Shown here: piece after piece, positions 6,597-15,370 of the stretch
How positions within the stretch are numbered: the first letter of the stretch is position 1
Layout of the letters: each line of letters begins with the position of its first letter
Origin: Bacillus albus
Lineage (GTDB): Bacteria > Bacillota > Bacilli > Bacillales > Bacillaceae_G
Direction of reading: 5' to 3'
DNA: 64,000 nt
Assembly (NCBI RefSeq): GCF_001884185.1
Contig: NZ_MAOE01000095.1
Span: 38,570 to 102,569, forward strand
Translations under genes and position numbers: made by a program
The notes under the pieces: model-generated
Databases searched by the model: none
Told to the model about the DNA's origin: nothing
Seen by the model: the letters and a program-made list of their open reading frames with translations, nothing else

Positions 6597-8312
6597 TTAC
6601 GAACTAAACTGCGCTTCGTATAACCTGCTGTATCCTCCGCCTTGTTCAATCAATTCATCATGTGAACCTTGTTCTGCAATACCATCTTTATTTACAACGA
6701 CGATACGATCTGCATTTTTAATCGTTGCAAGTCTGTGAGCGATAACTAACGTTGTACGACCAACTGCTAATTCAGCAAGTGATTTTTGAATCGCTAGTTC
6801 CGTCTCTGTATCTAATGCAGAAGTCGCTTCATCTAATATTAAAATTGGCGGGTTTTTCAAGAACATACGAGCAATCGCTAGACGCTGCTTCTGTCCTCCT
6901 GAAAGTTTCACGCCGCGCTCACCGATAACAGTATCTAAACCGTCTGGTTGTGAGTAAATTAAGTCTTCTAACTGCGCTCGTTTTACTGCCTGCCAAATGT
7001 CAGCCTCTGACGCCTTTAAATTTCCGTAAGCAATATTTTCACGAATCGTTCCAGAGAATAAGAACACATCTTGCTGCACAATTCCGATTTGCTTACGAAG
7101 TGAAGATAACGTCATATCTTTCGTATCAATACCATCAATTTGAATCGAACCAGACGATTGCTCATAAAAACGTGGGAGTAAACTACATAACGTTGTTTTC
7201 CCTGCTCCTGATGGTCCAACGAATGCAACTGTTTCGCCTGCATGTATTTTCAAGCTAATGTCATTTAAAATCGGTTCTTTATTTTCATATCCGAACGTAA
7301 TGTTGTTATATTGAATATCGCCGTGTACATGTTTAACTTCAATCGCATCTTTAGCGTCTACAATATCTGGCTCTGTCTCAAGAAGCTCTACATATCTCTT
7401 AAAACCAGCAATCCCTTTCGGATAACTTTCGATTACCGCATTAATTTTTTCAATTGGGCGGAAGAAAATATTCGTTAATAGAACGAATCCGATAAATCCA
7501 CCGTACGTTAATTCACCTTGCAGAACAAACCATGTACCGCATATTAAAACGAAGAGCGTTACGAGACGCATGAGCATATAACTAATCGACGAATTTAACG
7601 CCATAATTTTATACGCCATTAATTTCGTTGTACGGAAACGAGCGTTGTTAACAGCAAATTGCTCTTTCTCAAACTTTTCATTTCCGAATGCTTGTACAAC
7701 ACGAATACCCCCGACATTGTTCTCAATACATGCATTGAAATCAGCAACATCAGAGAATAAACGTCTAAATGTACCTGTCATTTTTTTATTGAAGTATAGC
7801 GCTAACCATAATAAGAATGGAATAACGAAGAATGTTAATAATGCTAATTTCCAGTTGATCATCATCATAAATGAGAATGCCCCAACTAAAGTCATAACGG
7901 CGATAAATAAATCTTCTGGCCCGTGGTGAGCAATTTCTCCAATTTCCATTAAGTCGTTTGTAAGACGCGAAATTAAATGACCTGTTTTATTATTGTCAAA
8001 AAATCTGAATGATAACTTTTGAATGTGATCAAATAATTTCTGCCTCATATCCGTTTCAATGTTAACGCCAAGCATATGCCCCCAATATGTAACGACGTAT
8101 TGTAAGCCTGCGTTTAACATATACACTGCAAGTAAACCGAAACAAGCCCATAAAATAAGCGTCCAGTTTTGCCCTGGCAATAACTTATCAATAAATTGAT
8201 TTACGATAAGCGGGAAGCCAAGTTCTAATAACCCTGCGACAACCGCGCAAGAAAAGTCGAGTATAAATAAACCTTTATACGGTTTATAGTAAGAAAAAAA
8301 TTTACGTAGCAT
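6597..8312 (-). CDS. ABC exporter half-transporter (fused permease-ATPase, MsbA/BmrA type)
   Basis: The 571-residue protein has a six-helix type IV exporter domain (about residues 15-300) and a C-terminal nucleotide-binding domain. That domain has Walker A GPSGAGKTT, signature LSGGQKQRL, Walker B ILILDEATSALD and H-loop IAHRLATI. It would work as a homodimer in the cytoplasmic membrane, exporting an unknown compound. A TGATAAC-C-ATTATCA motif (8353-8367) lies about 40 bp upstream and resembles a Fur box, which hints at an iron-linked substrate such as a siderophore or haem. That link is inference; the family also includes multidrug and lipid exporters. Confidence 0.9.
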   Translation of the reverse strand: MLRKFFSYYKPYKGLFILDFSCAVVAGLLELGFPLIVNQFIDKLLPGQNWTLILWACFGLLAVYMLNAGLQYVVTYWGHMLGVNIETDMRQKLFDHIQKLSFRFFDNNKTGHLISRLTNDLMEIGEIAHHGPEDLFIAVMTLVGAFSFMMMINWKLALLTFFVIPFLLWLALYFNKKMTGTFRRLFSDVADFNACIENNVGGIRVVQAFGNEKFEKEQFAVNNARFRTTKLMAYKIMALNSSISYMLMRLVTLFVLICGTWFVLQGELTYGGFIGFVLLTNIFFRPIEKINAVIESYPKGIAGFKRYVELLETEPDIVDAKDAIEVKHVHGDIQYNNITFGYENKEPILNDISLKIHAGETVAFVGPSGAGKTTLCSLLPRFYEQSSGSIQIDGIDTKDMTLSSLRKQIGIVQQDVFLFSGTIRENIAYGNLKASEADIWQAVKRAQLEDLIYSQPDGLDTVIGERGVKLSGGQKQRLAIARMFLKNPPILILDEATSALDTETELAIQKSLAELAVGRTTLVIAHRLATIKNADRIVVVNKDGIAEQGSHDELIEQGGGYSRLYEAQFSS

Positions 8313-8352
8313 ATCTTCCCTCCATTTTCCAAAATTAAAAAGACTCCCTAAA

Positions 8353-8367
8353 TGATAACCATTATCA
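8353..8367 (-). promoter_or_regulatory. Fur-box-like 7-1-7 operator
   Basis: TGATAAC-C-ATTATCA matches the 7-1-7 Fur consensus TGATAATNATTATCA at 14 of 15 positions. It lies 41-55 bp upstream of the ABC exporter start, where repressor binding would occlude the promoter. Confidence 0.65.
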
Positions 8368-8430
8368 AATAATTATTCAAGTTATCCGTCTATGAAACTT
8401 CAAAAGAAGGTTTGCGATAGTTTTCGTTTT

Positions 8431-8604
8431 TTGCCGGAAAGTCGATATATTTGAATAATCGCTGATATATTTCGAGTTGCGCTGATATATTTGCAAAATC
8501 GCCGATATATTTCAAGTTGCGCTGATATATTTGCAAAATCGCCGATATATTTCAAGTTGCGCTGATATATTCGGAAAATCGCCGATATAAATTTCATTTA
8601 CTAA
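8431..8604 (+). repeat. Modular intergenic repeat, copy B (8 units)
   Basis: It begins TTGCCGGAAAGTCGATATAT and continues with alternating AATCGCYGATATATTT and AAGTTGCGCTGATATATTT blocks. It ends CGCCGATATAAATTTCATTT-ACTA. The same ends and blocks recur at 60318. An apparent 65-codon minus-strand frame across it is just the repeat translated. It fills the gap between the exporter promoter and the minJ terminator. Confidence 0.85.
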
Positions 8605-8624
8605 CTACTCTCCCCCCAAAAAAC

Positions 8625-8652
8625 AAAAAAGGTACCACCACAAGGTGATACC
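8625..8652 (-). terminator. Terminator of minJ
   Basis: GGTATCACC pairs with GGTGGTACC (one mismatch) and is followed by a T-run on the minus strand, 10 bp after the minJ stop. Confidence 0.75.
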
Positions 8653-8662
8653 ATTCCTTCTA

Positions 8663-9847
8663 TTACATCGCTTCCGAATCCCACTCATGCTCCTGTTCAA
8701 CGAATACAATACCTAATTCGTGATGTCCACCAGCATATAATGCAGTTTGTGCAAGACGAAGCTCACCATTTGTATCTAATACTTCTAATTTACAAAATGC
8801 TCCTGTCGTCTTCGTTTGAAGCGCATCATAAAATTCCTCGGCGCTTTTTGGAATGACTCCATTTACTTTCGTAATAATTTCTCCAGGCAGTAATTTCAGC
8901 TCTGCTCCAATTGTATTTGGAATTGTATCTAGTACAACGAGCCCATCATTGCGTGCAGCAAAATACGCTGGTCTTGTTTCATCGGCAATTTTTTCTTGCA
9001 TCGAAATTGTGAAACGCCCAAGCATAGCGACTCCCATCGCGATAATTGCAAGTACGTGCCACCAGTAACTTGCGATTCCTAAAACGAGCACAAGTCCTGC
9101 TAACCCATAAACACGTCTTCCTGTAAATAATAAAGCTTCCGTCGGCTCATAACTTTTAATCTTTCTCATAAATCCAATTAAAAATGGAACGAGGAATAGA
9201 GAATATGTATTTGAACCTATTGAAACGACAGGCCACCATGAAATAAACTGCGTTACCGCGTCACCTGGTACAAGAATAAAAATAGGAACGATCCATAAAC
9301 GCTTTGATTCGTGTAAGCCGACCTTTAATCCACGCTTACCCTTCCTCATCCTCGGCGTCGAATAGCCTACTGCATTTTTAGAAATCAATAAGCCCTCTAC
9401 AACGAGCATGACGCCTAGCAAAATAGCAAGAGATACAATCGTACTCTCTTCACCTTCTCGAAGCTGTAAAAAGGAAACTGGTAGCTTAGAAGATAATAGA
9501 ACACATACAATCGCAATGCTAAATGTATAAGCCGCCGATAAATATCGATACATAGCCGTTAATCCAAATAGTAACGTCCAAATTAAAATGGCCCATAAGC
9601 TTGCTTTAGAAACAACAAGTCCAAGCCCAATCGTAATAATAGATACTACTAATCCGTATCCAATCCCTGCAAATAGAGAGGTTCGCAGTTCAAACCAAAT
9701 ATCATAAACTTTAAAAGAAAAATCTTTTCGTTCTCTTAACATACGTAAGTATCCAACGAAGATACTACTTATTACAAATATATAGACAGCAGGGTGTAAG
9801 AAAAAACGTCCAACTGCCCGCATTATTTCAAAAATCCATGCCTCCAT
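8663..9847 (-). CDS. minJ: MinJ, division-site topology protein with PDZ domain
   Basis: The protein is a polytopic membrane protein of about 394 residues. It starts FLHPAVYIFVISSIFVGYLR, has several further membrane segments up to about residue 285, and ends in a cytoplasmic PDZ domain (about 300-385, GLVVLDTIPNTIGAELKLLP and GEIITKVNGVIPKSAEEFYD). This matches B. subtilis MinJ, which bridges DivIVA and MinCD. Position next to ctpB, ftsX and ftsE agrees with B. subtilis gene order. I chose the ATG at 9847, which has GGTGGTGA 8 nt upstream; an ATG at 9865 is possible but lacks a clear ribosome site. Confidence 0.88.
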   Translation of the reverse strand: MEAWIFEIMRAVGRFFLHPAVYIFVISSIFVGYLRMLRERKDFSFKVYDIWFELRTSLFAGIGYGLVVSIITIGLGLVVSKASLWAILIWTLLFGLTAMYRYLSAAYTFSIAIVCVLLSSKLPVSFLQLREGEESTIVSLAILLGVMLVVEGLLISKNAVGYSTPRMRKGKRGLKVGLHESKRLWIVPIFILVPGDAVTQFISWWPVVSIGSNTYSLFLVPFLIGFMRKIKSYEPTEALLFTGRRVYGLAGLVLVLGIASYWWHVLAIIAMGVAMLGRFTISMQEKIADETRPAYFAARNDGLVVLDTIPNTIGAELKLLPGEIITKVNGVIPKSAEEFYDALQTKTTGAFCKLEVLDTNGELRLAQTALYAGGHHELGIVFVEQEHEWDSEAM

Positions 9848-9923
9848 GAACCCATTCACCACCATTTATATCATTCTTTCTTTTTATATTATCATAACTG
9901 GACAAACGTTTGTTTAACACAAA

Positions 9924-9953
9924 AAAATACAGGCAGCAAACTGCCTGTATTTC
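9924..9953 (-). terminator. Terminator of ctpB
   Basis: AATACAGGCAG-CAAA-CTGCCTGTATT is a perfect 11-bp stem; the minus strand continues with a T-run. It lies 3 bp after the ctpB stop at 9957. Confidence 0.85.
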
Positions 9954-9956
9954 TTT

Positions 9957-11393
9957 TTATTTCGCTATTAATTTTAATGCTGATTGTAATTGTAGATCAT
10001 TTTCTCCAGAACGGATTTTTTCAATAATTTTCGTTTGAATCGCTTCAGCTGTCTTTTTATCAAGCTGTCCTGTCGCATCCATTTTATTCGCATTTTGGAA
10101 TGCTTTCAGCGCTGATTCTGTCTCTTTACTAAAGTATCCATCTTCACGCCCTGTTACATATCCTAAACTCTTAAGCATTTCTTGCGCGTGTTTTACTTGT
10201 ACATCATTTGAATTGTATGAAAGTGTCTTTTCAATTTGAATTGGCGTCGCATGATAATAATCTGGTTGCTTCACTTCTACTGTTGGCGCGATTCCTTTTT
10301 TATGAATCCAGTTTCCATCCGGCGTTAACCATTTAAACATCGTTAATTTAATGTTGCTTCCATCTTTAAATGGAACGGCTTGCTGAACAGTGCCTTTACC
10401 AAACGTTTTTTCACCAACTAAATCATATCCTTCTCCCTCTTTTAGCGCACCCGCTAAAATCTCTGAAGCAGAAGCACTTCCGTTATCAATTAATACTGAA
10501 ATTGGATATGGCTTTCTTTGTTTCAGTTCCGTAGAGAACTTCTTCTTCTCACCATTTCGCTCTTCTACTTGTAACATCGGCTTTTTATCCGTCATAATTT
10601 CCCCTAGTATCTCTTCTACACTATTTAAGTAGCCACCAGGATTACCACGTACGTCAATAACTAAGCCTTTTATGTTTTTCTTCTCTAACTCTTTTAACTG
10701 ATCCTTAAATTCTTTCGCTGTATTTTCAGCAAAGGAAGTGATTTGCATATAACCGATATCTTTTCCGCTCTCTTGTTTCACAGAGCTAAACACTGTGAAA
10801 ATCGGAATTTTTTCACGTTTAATTTTAAATACAATCGGATCAGCTACTCCTGCACGCTTAATTTCAATCGCAACAGTCGTTCCTTTTTTACCACGAATCT
10901 TTAATACTGCTTCTTCACGTGATAAATCTTTCACACTATTTCCATCTACAGATAAAATTTGGTCATTCGGTTTAATTCCAATCTTTTCTGCCGGTGAGCC
11001 TTTAATTGGAGATACGATAATAAGTTTACCGTCCGTCTTGTTCACCTCAGCCCCAATCCCCTCTAGCTCAGGATCGAGTGATTCGCTAAACTGTTTAGCC
11101 GTTTCTTTATCCATATACGTGGAATAAGGGTCCTTCAGCGTAGACAACATTCCTTGTATTGCACCTTCGACTAATTTTTCATCCTTCACGTCTTCCACAT
11201 AACGTGAATCAATTAGTGCATACGCCTCATTAATTTTTGCCAAATTCCCTTGCGCAGTGCTAGCGTTTCCACTCGAAATTGTTTGCGTTACTTCTGCTAG
11301 GTTTACCCCAAATAAAGACATACCTGCAAACATTCCGCCAGCACCAATTAAAAATGCAACAACCATTCCAATAATTGCAACTCTACGTTTCAA
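9957..11393 (-). CDS. ctpB: CtpB, S41-family C-terminal processing protease
   Basis: The 478-residue protein has an N-terminal signal anchor (RVAIIGMVVAFLIGAGGMFA). It is followed by a PDZ domain (about 95-180), a tail-specific protease core with catalytic Ser in DNGSASASEI and Lys in GEKTFGKGT, and a C-terminal peptidoglycan-binding-1 domain (about 395-455). B. subtilis CtpB, about 480 residues, is exported and cleaves SpoIVFA during sporulation. The start is most likely TTG at 11393, preceded by AAGGGGA; an upstream in-frame ATG would force the gene to read through the ftsX terminator at 11434-11463. Confidence 0.92.
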   Translation of the reverse strand: MKRRVAIIGMVVAFLIGAGGMFAGMSLFGVNLAEVTQTISSGNASTAQGNLAKINEAYALIDSRYVEDVKDEKLVEGAIQGMLSTLKDPYSTYMDKETAKQFSESLDPELEGIGAEVNKTDGKLIIVSPIKGSPAEKIGIKPNDQILSVDGNSVKDLSREEAVLKIRGKKGTTVAIEIKRAGVADPIVFKIKREKIPIFTVFSSVKQESGKDIGYMQITSFAENTAKEFKDQLKELEKKNIKGLVIDVRGNPGGYLNSVEEILGEIMTDKKPMLQVEERNGEKKKFSTELKQRKPYPISVLIDNGSASASEILAGALKEGEGYDLVGEKTFGKGTVQQAVPFKDGSNIKLTMFKWLTPDGNWIHKKGIAPTVEVKQPDYYHATPIQIEKTLSYNSNDVQVKHAQEMLKSLGYVTGREDGYFSKETESALKAFQNANKMDATGQLDKKTAEAIQTKIIEKIRSGENDLQLQSALKLIAK

Positions 11394-11433
11394 TGCGGAA
11401 TTCCCCTTTCCAAAACACACAGGTGGTGTAGCA

Positions 11434-11463
11434 AAAGGCATCACACAGTGTGTGATGCCTTTA
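11434..11463 (-). terminator. Terminator of ftsEX
   Basis: AAAGGCATCACAC-AGT-GTGTGATGCCTTT is a perfect 13-bp stem between ftsX and ctpB. Confidence 0.85.
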
Positions 11464-11511
11464 CCTATTTCTACTATATGATAAGCTTGTACGAATTATG
11501 TTTGCAACTTT

Positions 11512-12405
11512 TTATACTTTTAAGAAGCGACGAATTGACATTACACTTCCCCACATACCGATTAAAGCACCGATTAACACTAGTAAACCAGCTAATTGGA
11601 ATACGAATGGGCTGTATGGTAGAAGTTCGAAAATTGTTCCGCCAAGTTTCTCGTTAAACACACTTTGTAGTGAGTTATACGTAACTAGAATTAAGCCAAT
11701 TGGAATAATTGATCCTAATACTCCTAAGAATAATCCTTCTAATAAGAACGGCCAACGAATAAACCAGTTTGTCGCACCTACAAGTTTCATAATTTCGATT
11801 TCTGTACTACGAGCATAAATTGTAATTTTAATTGTATTAGAGATTAAGAACATTGCTGTGAATAAAAGACCAGCAATTAACACAATCCCGATATTACGAC
11901 CAGTTTTTACAGTATCAAATAATCGTTCAACTTGACCTTTTCCGTACTGAACATTACTTACAAACTGCATTTTTTCAATCTTTTTCGCGATTGTCGCTGT
12001 ATCTGTTGGTTCTTTTGCTTTTACAACGAATACGTTTTTAAGTGGGTTATCTTGTTCAAATAACTCAAACGTTTTTCCGCTATCGCCTAAGCTTTTAATT
12101 AAACGTTTTAACTCTTCTTCTTTAGAAGAATATTTAATAGAGTCTACTTTTGCAATCTTACTCATATCATCTTCTAATTTCTTTTGATCAGCTTCTTTTG
12201 CTGCTGGATCAATGTGTACACGAATCTCTACATCTTGCTCTACTTTCGTCGCAAAATGGTTCATATTCATAATCGCTGTTAAGAAGACACCTACAAGTAA
12301 TAATGTAACTGTTACTGCACTAACAGAAGCAAACGTCATCCATCCGTTACGTGATAGATTCTTTACACCTTCTCGCAAATGTCGACTAAGGGTCTTAGCC
12401 TTCAT
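11512..12405 (-). CDS. ftsX: FtsX, cell-division ABC transporter permease
   Basis: The 297-residue protein has four membrane segments: one near residue 25, then three in the C-terminal half (about 170-295). A large extracellular domain (about 50-165) separates them and in Bacillus contacts the cell-wall hydrolase CwlO. The start is MKAKTLSRHLREGVKNLSRN, the typical FtsX opening, at 12405, with GGGAGG 8 nt upstream; it overlaps the end of ftsE by 11 nt, implying translational coupling. A CwlO-like hydrolase is encoded elsewhere in this window (26817-28142), so both partners of that pathway are present. Confidence 0.95.
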   Translation of the reverse strand: MKAKTLSRHLREGVKNLSRNGWMTFASVSAVTVTLLLVGVFLTAIMNMNHFATKVEQDVEIRVHIDPAAKEADQKKLEDDMSKIAKVDSIKYSSKEEELKRLIKSLGDSGKTFELFEQDNPLKNVFVVKAKEPTDTATIAKKIEKMQFVSNVQYGKGQVERLFDTVKTGRNIGIVLIAGLLFTAMFLISNTIKITIYARSTEIEIMKLVGATNWFIRWPFLLEGLFLGVLGSIIPIGLILVTYNSLQSVFNEKLGGTIFELLPYSPFVFQLAGLLVLIGALIGMWGSVMSIRRFLKV

Positions 12406-13081
12406 ATCCGTATCCTCCCTCAATCTCATCTCGAACAATTTTTCCGCCCTCAATCGCGATTACACGATGACGGATTGTATTTACGATATCTGCGTTATGT
12501 GTTGCCATAACAATCGTTGTACCACGCTCATTAATACGCGTGAAAATCTTCATAATATCAAGAGCTGTTTCAATATCTAAGTTACCTGTTGGCTCATCGG
12601 CAATTACAACCTTTGGTCTATTAACAATTGCTCTCGCAATCGCAACACGTTGCTGCTCTCCGCCTGAAAGTTCGCTTGGAAGTGCATCTGCACGATCTTC
12701 AAGACCTACAAGACCTAAAACTTCTGTTACACGCTCAAGAATTGCTTCTTTTTCTTCTTCAATTACCTCTAAGGCAAACGCAACATTCTCATATACCGTT
12801 AACTTAGGTAATAATTTAAAATCTTGGAAAATTACGCCTAATTGACGACGGAAATATGGAACATCTCTTTCCGCTAATGTTTCGATAACAAGTCCATTTA
12901 CATTAATTGATCCTGTAGATGGCTTCTCTTCACGATACATCATTTTAATAAATGTAGATTTCCCGGCTCCACTCGGTCCAACTACGTATACAAACTCACC
13001 TTGTTTAATGTTAACTGTGAGACCAGCAATGGCTTTCATACCATTCGGGTACTCCTTATAAACATTCGTCATTTTTATCAT
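12395..13081 (-). CDS. ftsE: FtsE, cell-division ABC transporter ATPase
   Basis: The 228-residue ATPase has Walker A GPSGAGKST (about 35-43), signature LSGGEQQRV and Walker B VVIADEPTGNLD, with the start MIKMTNVYKEYPNGMKA typical of FtsE. FtsEX does not transport a substrate; ATP hydrolysis is thought to activate peptidoglycan hydrolases for elongation or entry into sporulation. It is the first gene of the ftsE-ftsX pair, overlapping ftsX by 11 nt. Confidence 0.95.
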   Translation of the reverse strand: MIKMTNVYKEYPNGMKAIAGLTVNIKQGEFVYVVGPSGAGKSTFIKMMYREEKPSTGSINVNGLVIETLAERDVPYFRRQLGVIFQDFKLLPKLTVYENVAFALEVIEEEKEAILERVTEVLGLVGLEDRADALPSELSGGEQQRVAIARAIVNRPKVVIADEPTGNLDIETALDIMKIFTRINERGTTIVMATHNADIVNTIRHRVIAIEGGKIVRDEIEGGYGYEG

Positions 13082-13319
13082 TATTTATCACCCAATACTT
13101 AATGATTTTTTTCGAAATACTTTTCTGTACATCTGAAAATAAAAACTTTATTCTCACTTAACCACTCTTGTTGAAGGTAGCTTCCATTCATGCTTTTTAT
13201 TAGCAGCGCTACTCTATGTAATATATTTCAGCAAAATTCTACAAACCTCATTGTAACATCAAACGGTTTCCAATTCGGATACATTTTTGTTACAGTTATG
13301 TTACATTCCACAAAAAGGA

Positions 13320-13349
13320 AAACGAGTTGGCAATATAACCAACTCGTCT
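13320..13349 (-). terminator. Terminator of cccB
   Basis: ACGAGTTGG-CAATATAA-CCAACTCGT stem; the minus strand continues with TTTTCC. It lies about 12 bp after the cccB stop. Confidence 0.75.
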
Positions 13350-13361
13350 ATTTTACTCTCT

Positions 13362-13685
13362 TTATTTATGGTCAGCTAACCACTCAGCTACTTTTTTCGC
13401 ATCCTCACCTTGAATAATTCCTGGTGACATGGAGCCGCGACCTTTTTCAATAATTTTTTCGATGTCTGCTGCATCATACTTCTGTCCCACTTTTCGTAAA
13501 TCCGGTCCAGTCGCTCCTGATAAATCTTTCGCGTGACAGCCTATACAACTTTTTTGATAAATTTGCTCTGCGCTATCTGTGCTTGCAGATTGTTTTGAGG
13601 GCTTACTCTCTTCTTTATTTCCACACGCTCCTAAAGCAAAAACGACTGATGTTCCTAGCGCAATAGCCAACAATTTCTTTTTCAC
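13362..13685 (-). CDS. cccB: Cytochrome c551 lipoprotein CccB
   Basis: The 107-residue protein has a lipoprotein signal (KKLLAIALGTSVVFALGAC) with lipobox LGAC at about residues 18-21. A Ser/Lys-rich linker follows, then a small c-type cytochrome fold with haem motif CIGCH and distal Met in GRGSMSPGI. It would be lipid-anchored on the outer face of the membrane and carry electrons in aerobic respiration. It starts with GTG behind GGGGAG. Position upstream of ftsE matches B. subtilis cccB-ftsEX. Confidence 0.93.
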   Translation of the reverse strand: MKKKLLAIALGTSVVFALGACGNKEESKPSKQSASTDSAEQIYQKSCIGCHAKDLSGATGPDLRKVGQKYDAADIEKIIEKGRGSMSPGIIQGEDAKKVAEWLADHK

Positions 13686-14127
13686 TTCTATCGCTCCCCA
13701 TTGTTGATATTCTTTTCATTCCTAACACACTCATTTTCATTATAAGCATTATCTTTATATAGAAAAACTAAGGTATATTTCATATTCTTCAAAAATACAG
13801 CGAAAACCCTAATAGTATAAAGCTTTTATAAGTTGTTTCAATTCTGTGAACAACATAAAAACTTCTATAAAGTATCCTTTTTGAACGGGAAATTAAAAAA
13901 GTTCTTTATAAAGTCTTACTCTATTGCCACTCTGTTTTACTATTCTCTACTTTTTACAAAACAATATACAACATTGTATGCTACATATAATCCCATCAAA
14001 AAGAGAAGTTGTCGTTTCCAACTTCTCTTCCTCTGTAGTCCATCCTATAGATAAAATAATACTCTTTATATCCTCTATATCCTCAACATGCGCCAACAAT
14101 TTTGTTGGCTTTTTTTCAATTAGCTTA
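13686..14127. other. Intergenic region between cccB and prfB
   Basis: There is no convincing gene in this 442 bp. It holds the prfB terminator hairpin (14001-14029) and a second hairpin GCCAACAA-TT-TTGTTGGC (14092-14109) followed by seven Ts on the plus strand. The rest is AT-rich and should contain the cccB promoter. A minus-strand open frame through 13947-14177 overlaps the 3' end of prfB and both hairpins and lacks a ribosome site. Confidence 0.6.
13997..14029 (-). terminator. Terminator of prfB
   Basis: AAGAGAAGTTG and CAACTTCTCTT form an 11-bp stem with a T5 run on the minus strand. It lies about 100 bp after the prfB stop, unusually far. Confidence 0.7.
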
Positions 14128-15226
14128 TTAGATGCGAGAACGTAAGTAAGCATCAATAAATGGATCAATTTCTCCATCCATTACCGCCTGCACGTTACCA
14201 ACCTCTGTGTTTGTACGGTGGTCTTTCACAAGAGAATACGGGTGGAATACGTAAGAACGAATTTGGCTACCCCATCCGATTTCTTTTTGCTCACCGCGAA
14301 TTTCATCTAACTCCGCTTGTTGTTCTTCTAATTTCTTTTGATATAATTTCGCTTTTAACATTTTCATCGCATGCTCACGGTTTTTAATTTGTGAACGCTC
14401 TGACTGACATGTTACAACTGTGTTTGTCGGTGTATGTGTAATACGAACTGCTGAGTCTGTCGTATTAATATGCTGTCCACCTGCACCACTTGCACGGTAC
14501 GTATCAATTTTTAAGTCTTCTGAACGTATTTCGATTTCAACTTCATCATTGAACTCAGGAACAACTTCACAAGATACGAACGATGTATGACGGCGACCTG
14601 AAGAATCGAATGGTGAAATACGCACTAGACGATGTACACCTTTCTCTGCCTTTAAATAACCGTAAGCGTTATGACCTTTAATTAATAAAGTAACACTCTT
14701 AATACCAGCTTCATCACCTGGTAAATAGTCAACTGTTTCTACTTTAAATCCACGTTTTTCAGCCCAACGTGTGTACATACGTAATAACATAGAACCCCAG
14801 TCTTGTGACTCTGTTCCACCAGCACCTGGGTGTAATTCTAAAATAGCGTTATTTTTATCATAAGGATCGCTTAGTAGTAACTGAAGTTCATACTCATTCA
14901 TTTCTTGAATTAAACCTTTTACTTCTGATTCAAGCTCCTCATGTAAATCTTCATCATACTCTTCTTTTAAAAGCTCATGCGTAATTTCTAAATTTTCGAA
15001 TGTCTCATCTAACTGACGGAACTTTCCAACCATATCTTTCAGTGCATTCGCTTCATTAATTACAGCTTGCGCGCCTTGTTGGTCATCCCAAAATCCTGCG
15101 CCCATCATTTTCTCTTCTAATTCTGCAATTTGTTTCTCCTTAGTAGGAAGGTCAAAGAGACCCCCTAAAAGCCGCTAATCTCTTAGCCATTTTCTCTAAT
15201 TCCTGTCTAATTTCTACTAATTCCAT
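14128..15226 (-). CDS. prfB: Peptide chain release factor 2 (programmed +1 frameshift)
   Basis: RF2 recognises UGA and UAA stops. The coding region is in two frames. A 24-codon first frame (starting [20 protein letters not shown] at 15226) ends at an in-frame TGA (15152-15154) within AGGGGGTCTCTTTGAC; a +1 slip at CTT-T then continues as [12 protein letters not shown] into the main frame. The main frame has the SPF anticodon-like tripeptide ([14 protein letters not shown]) and the catalytic GGQ loop ([19 protein letters not shown]). Total product is 365 residues, the usual RF2 size. It follows secA, as in B. subtilis. Confidence 0.97.
15152..15166 (-). promoter_or_regulatory. Programmed frameshift site of prfB
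   Basis: The minus strand reads AGG GGG TCT CTT TGA C. The internal Shine-Dalgarno-like AGGGGG lies 3 nt upstream of the CTT-TGA slippery codon pair, the classic autoregulatory arrangement in which scarce RF2 promotes the +1 shift. Confidence 0.96.
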
Positions 15227-15270
15227 TTCCTTCACCTCTATGTAATTGCTGTTACTTTCGTATGAAAACA

Positions 15271-15306
15271 AGGGAAACTCTCTCCACTTATGACGGAGAG
15301 AGTTTA
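15271..15306 (-). terminator. Hairpin between secA and prfB
   Basis: AAACTCTCTCC and GGAGAGAGTTT form an 11-bp stem, followed on the minus strand by CCCTTGTTTT. The weak T-run suggests partial termination, allowing some readthrough into prfB. Confidence 0.6.
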
Positions 15307-15370
15307 ATCCTTCTTAATTATACATTTTTGATGTAAAAGTTTGCAAAGTAGCCTAAGCTACCGACCTGTA

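Noticed and set aside
8400-8597. 65-codon minus-strand frame rich in Ile, Tyr and Arg
   Set aside because: It is the translation of the modular repeat (copy B); it lacks a ribosome site and its sequence simply repeats with the DNA unit.
11394-11444. Longer N-terminus for ctpB
   Set aside because: It would begin inside the ftsX terminator region, and the conserved signal anchor starts at the TTG.
13947-14177. 76-codon minus-strand frame overlapping the prfB end
   Set aside because: It overlaps prfB and two hairpins and lacks a ribosome site.
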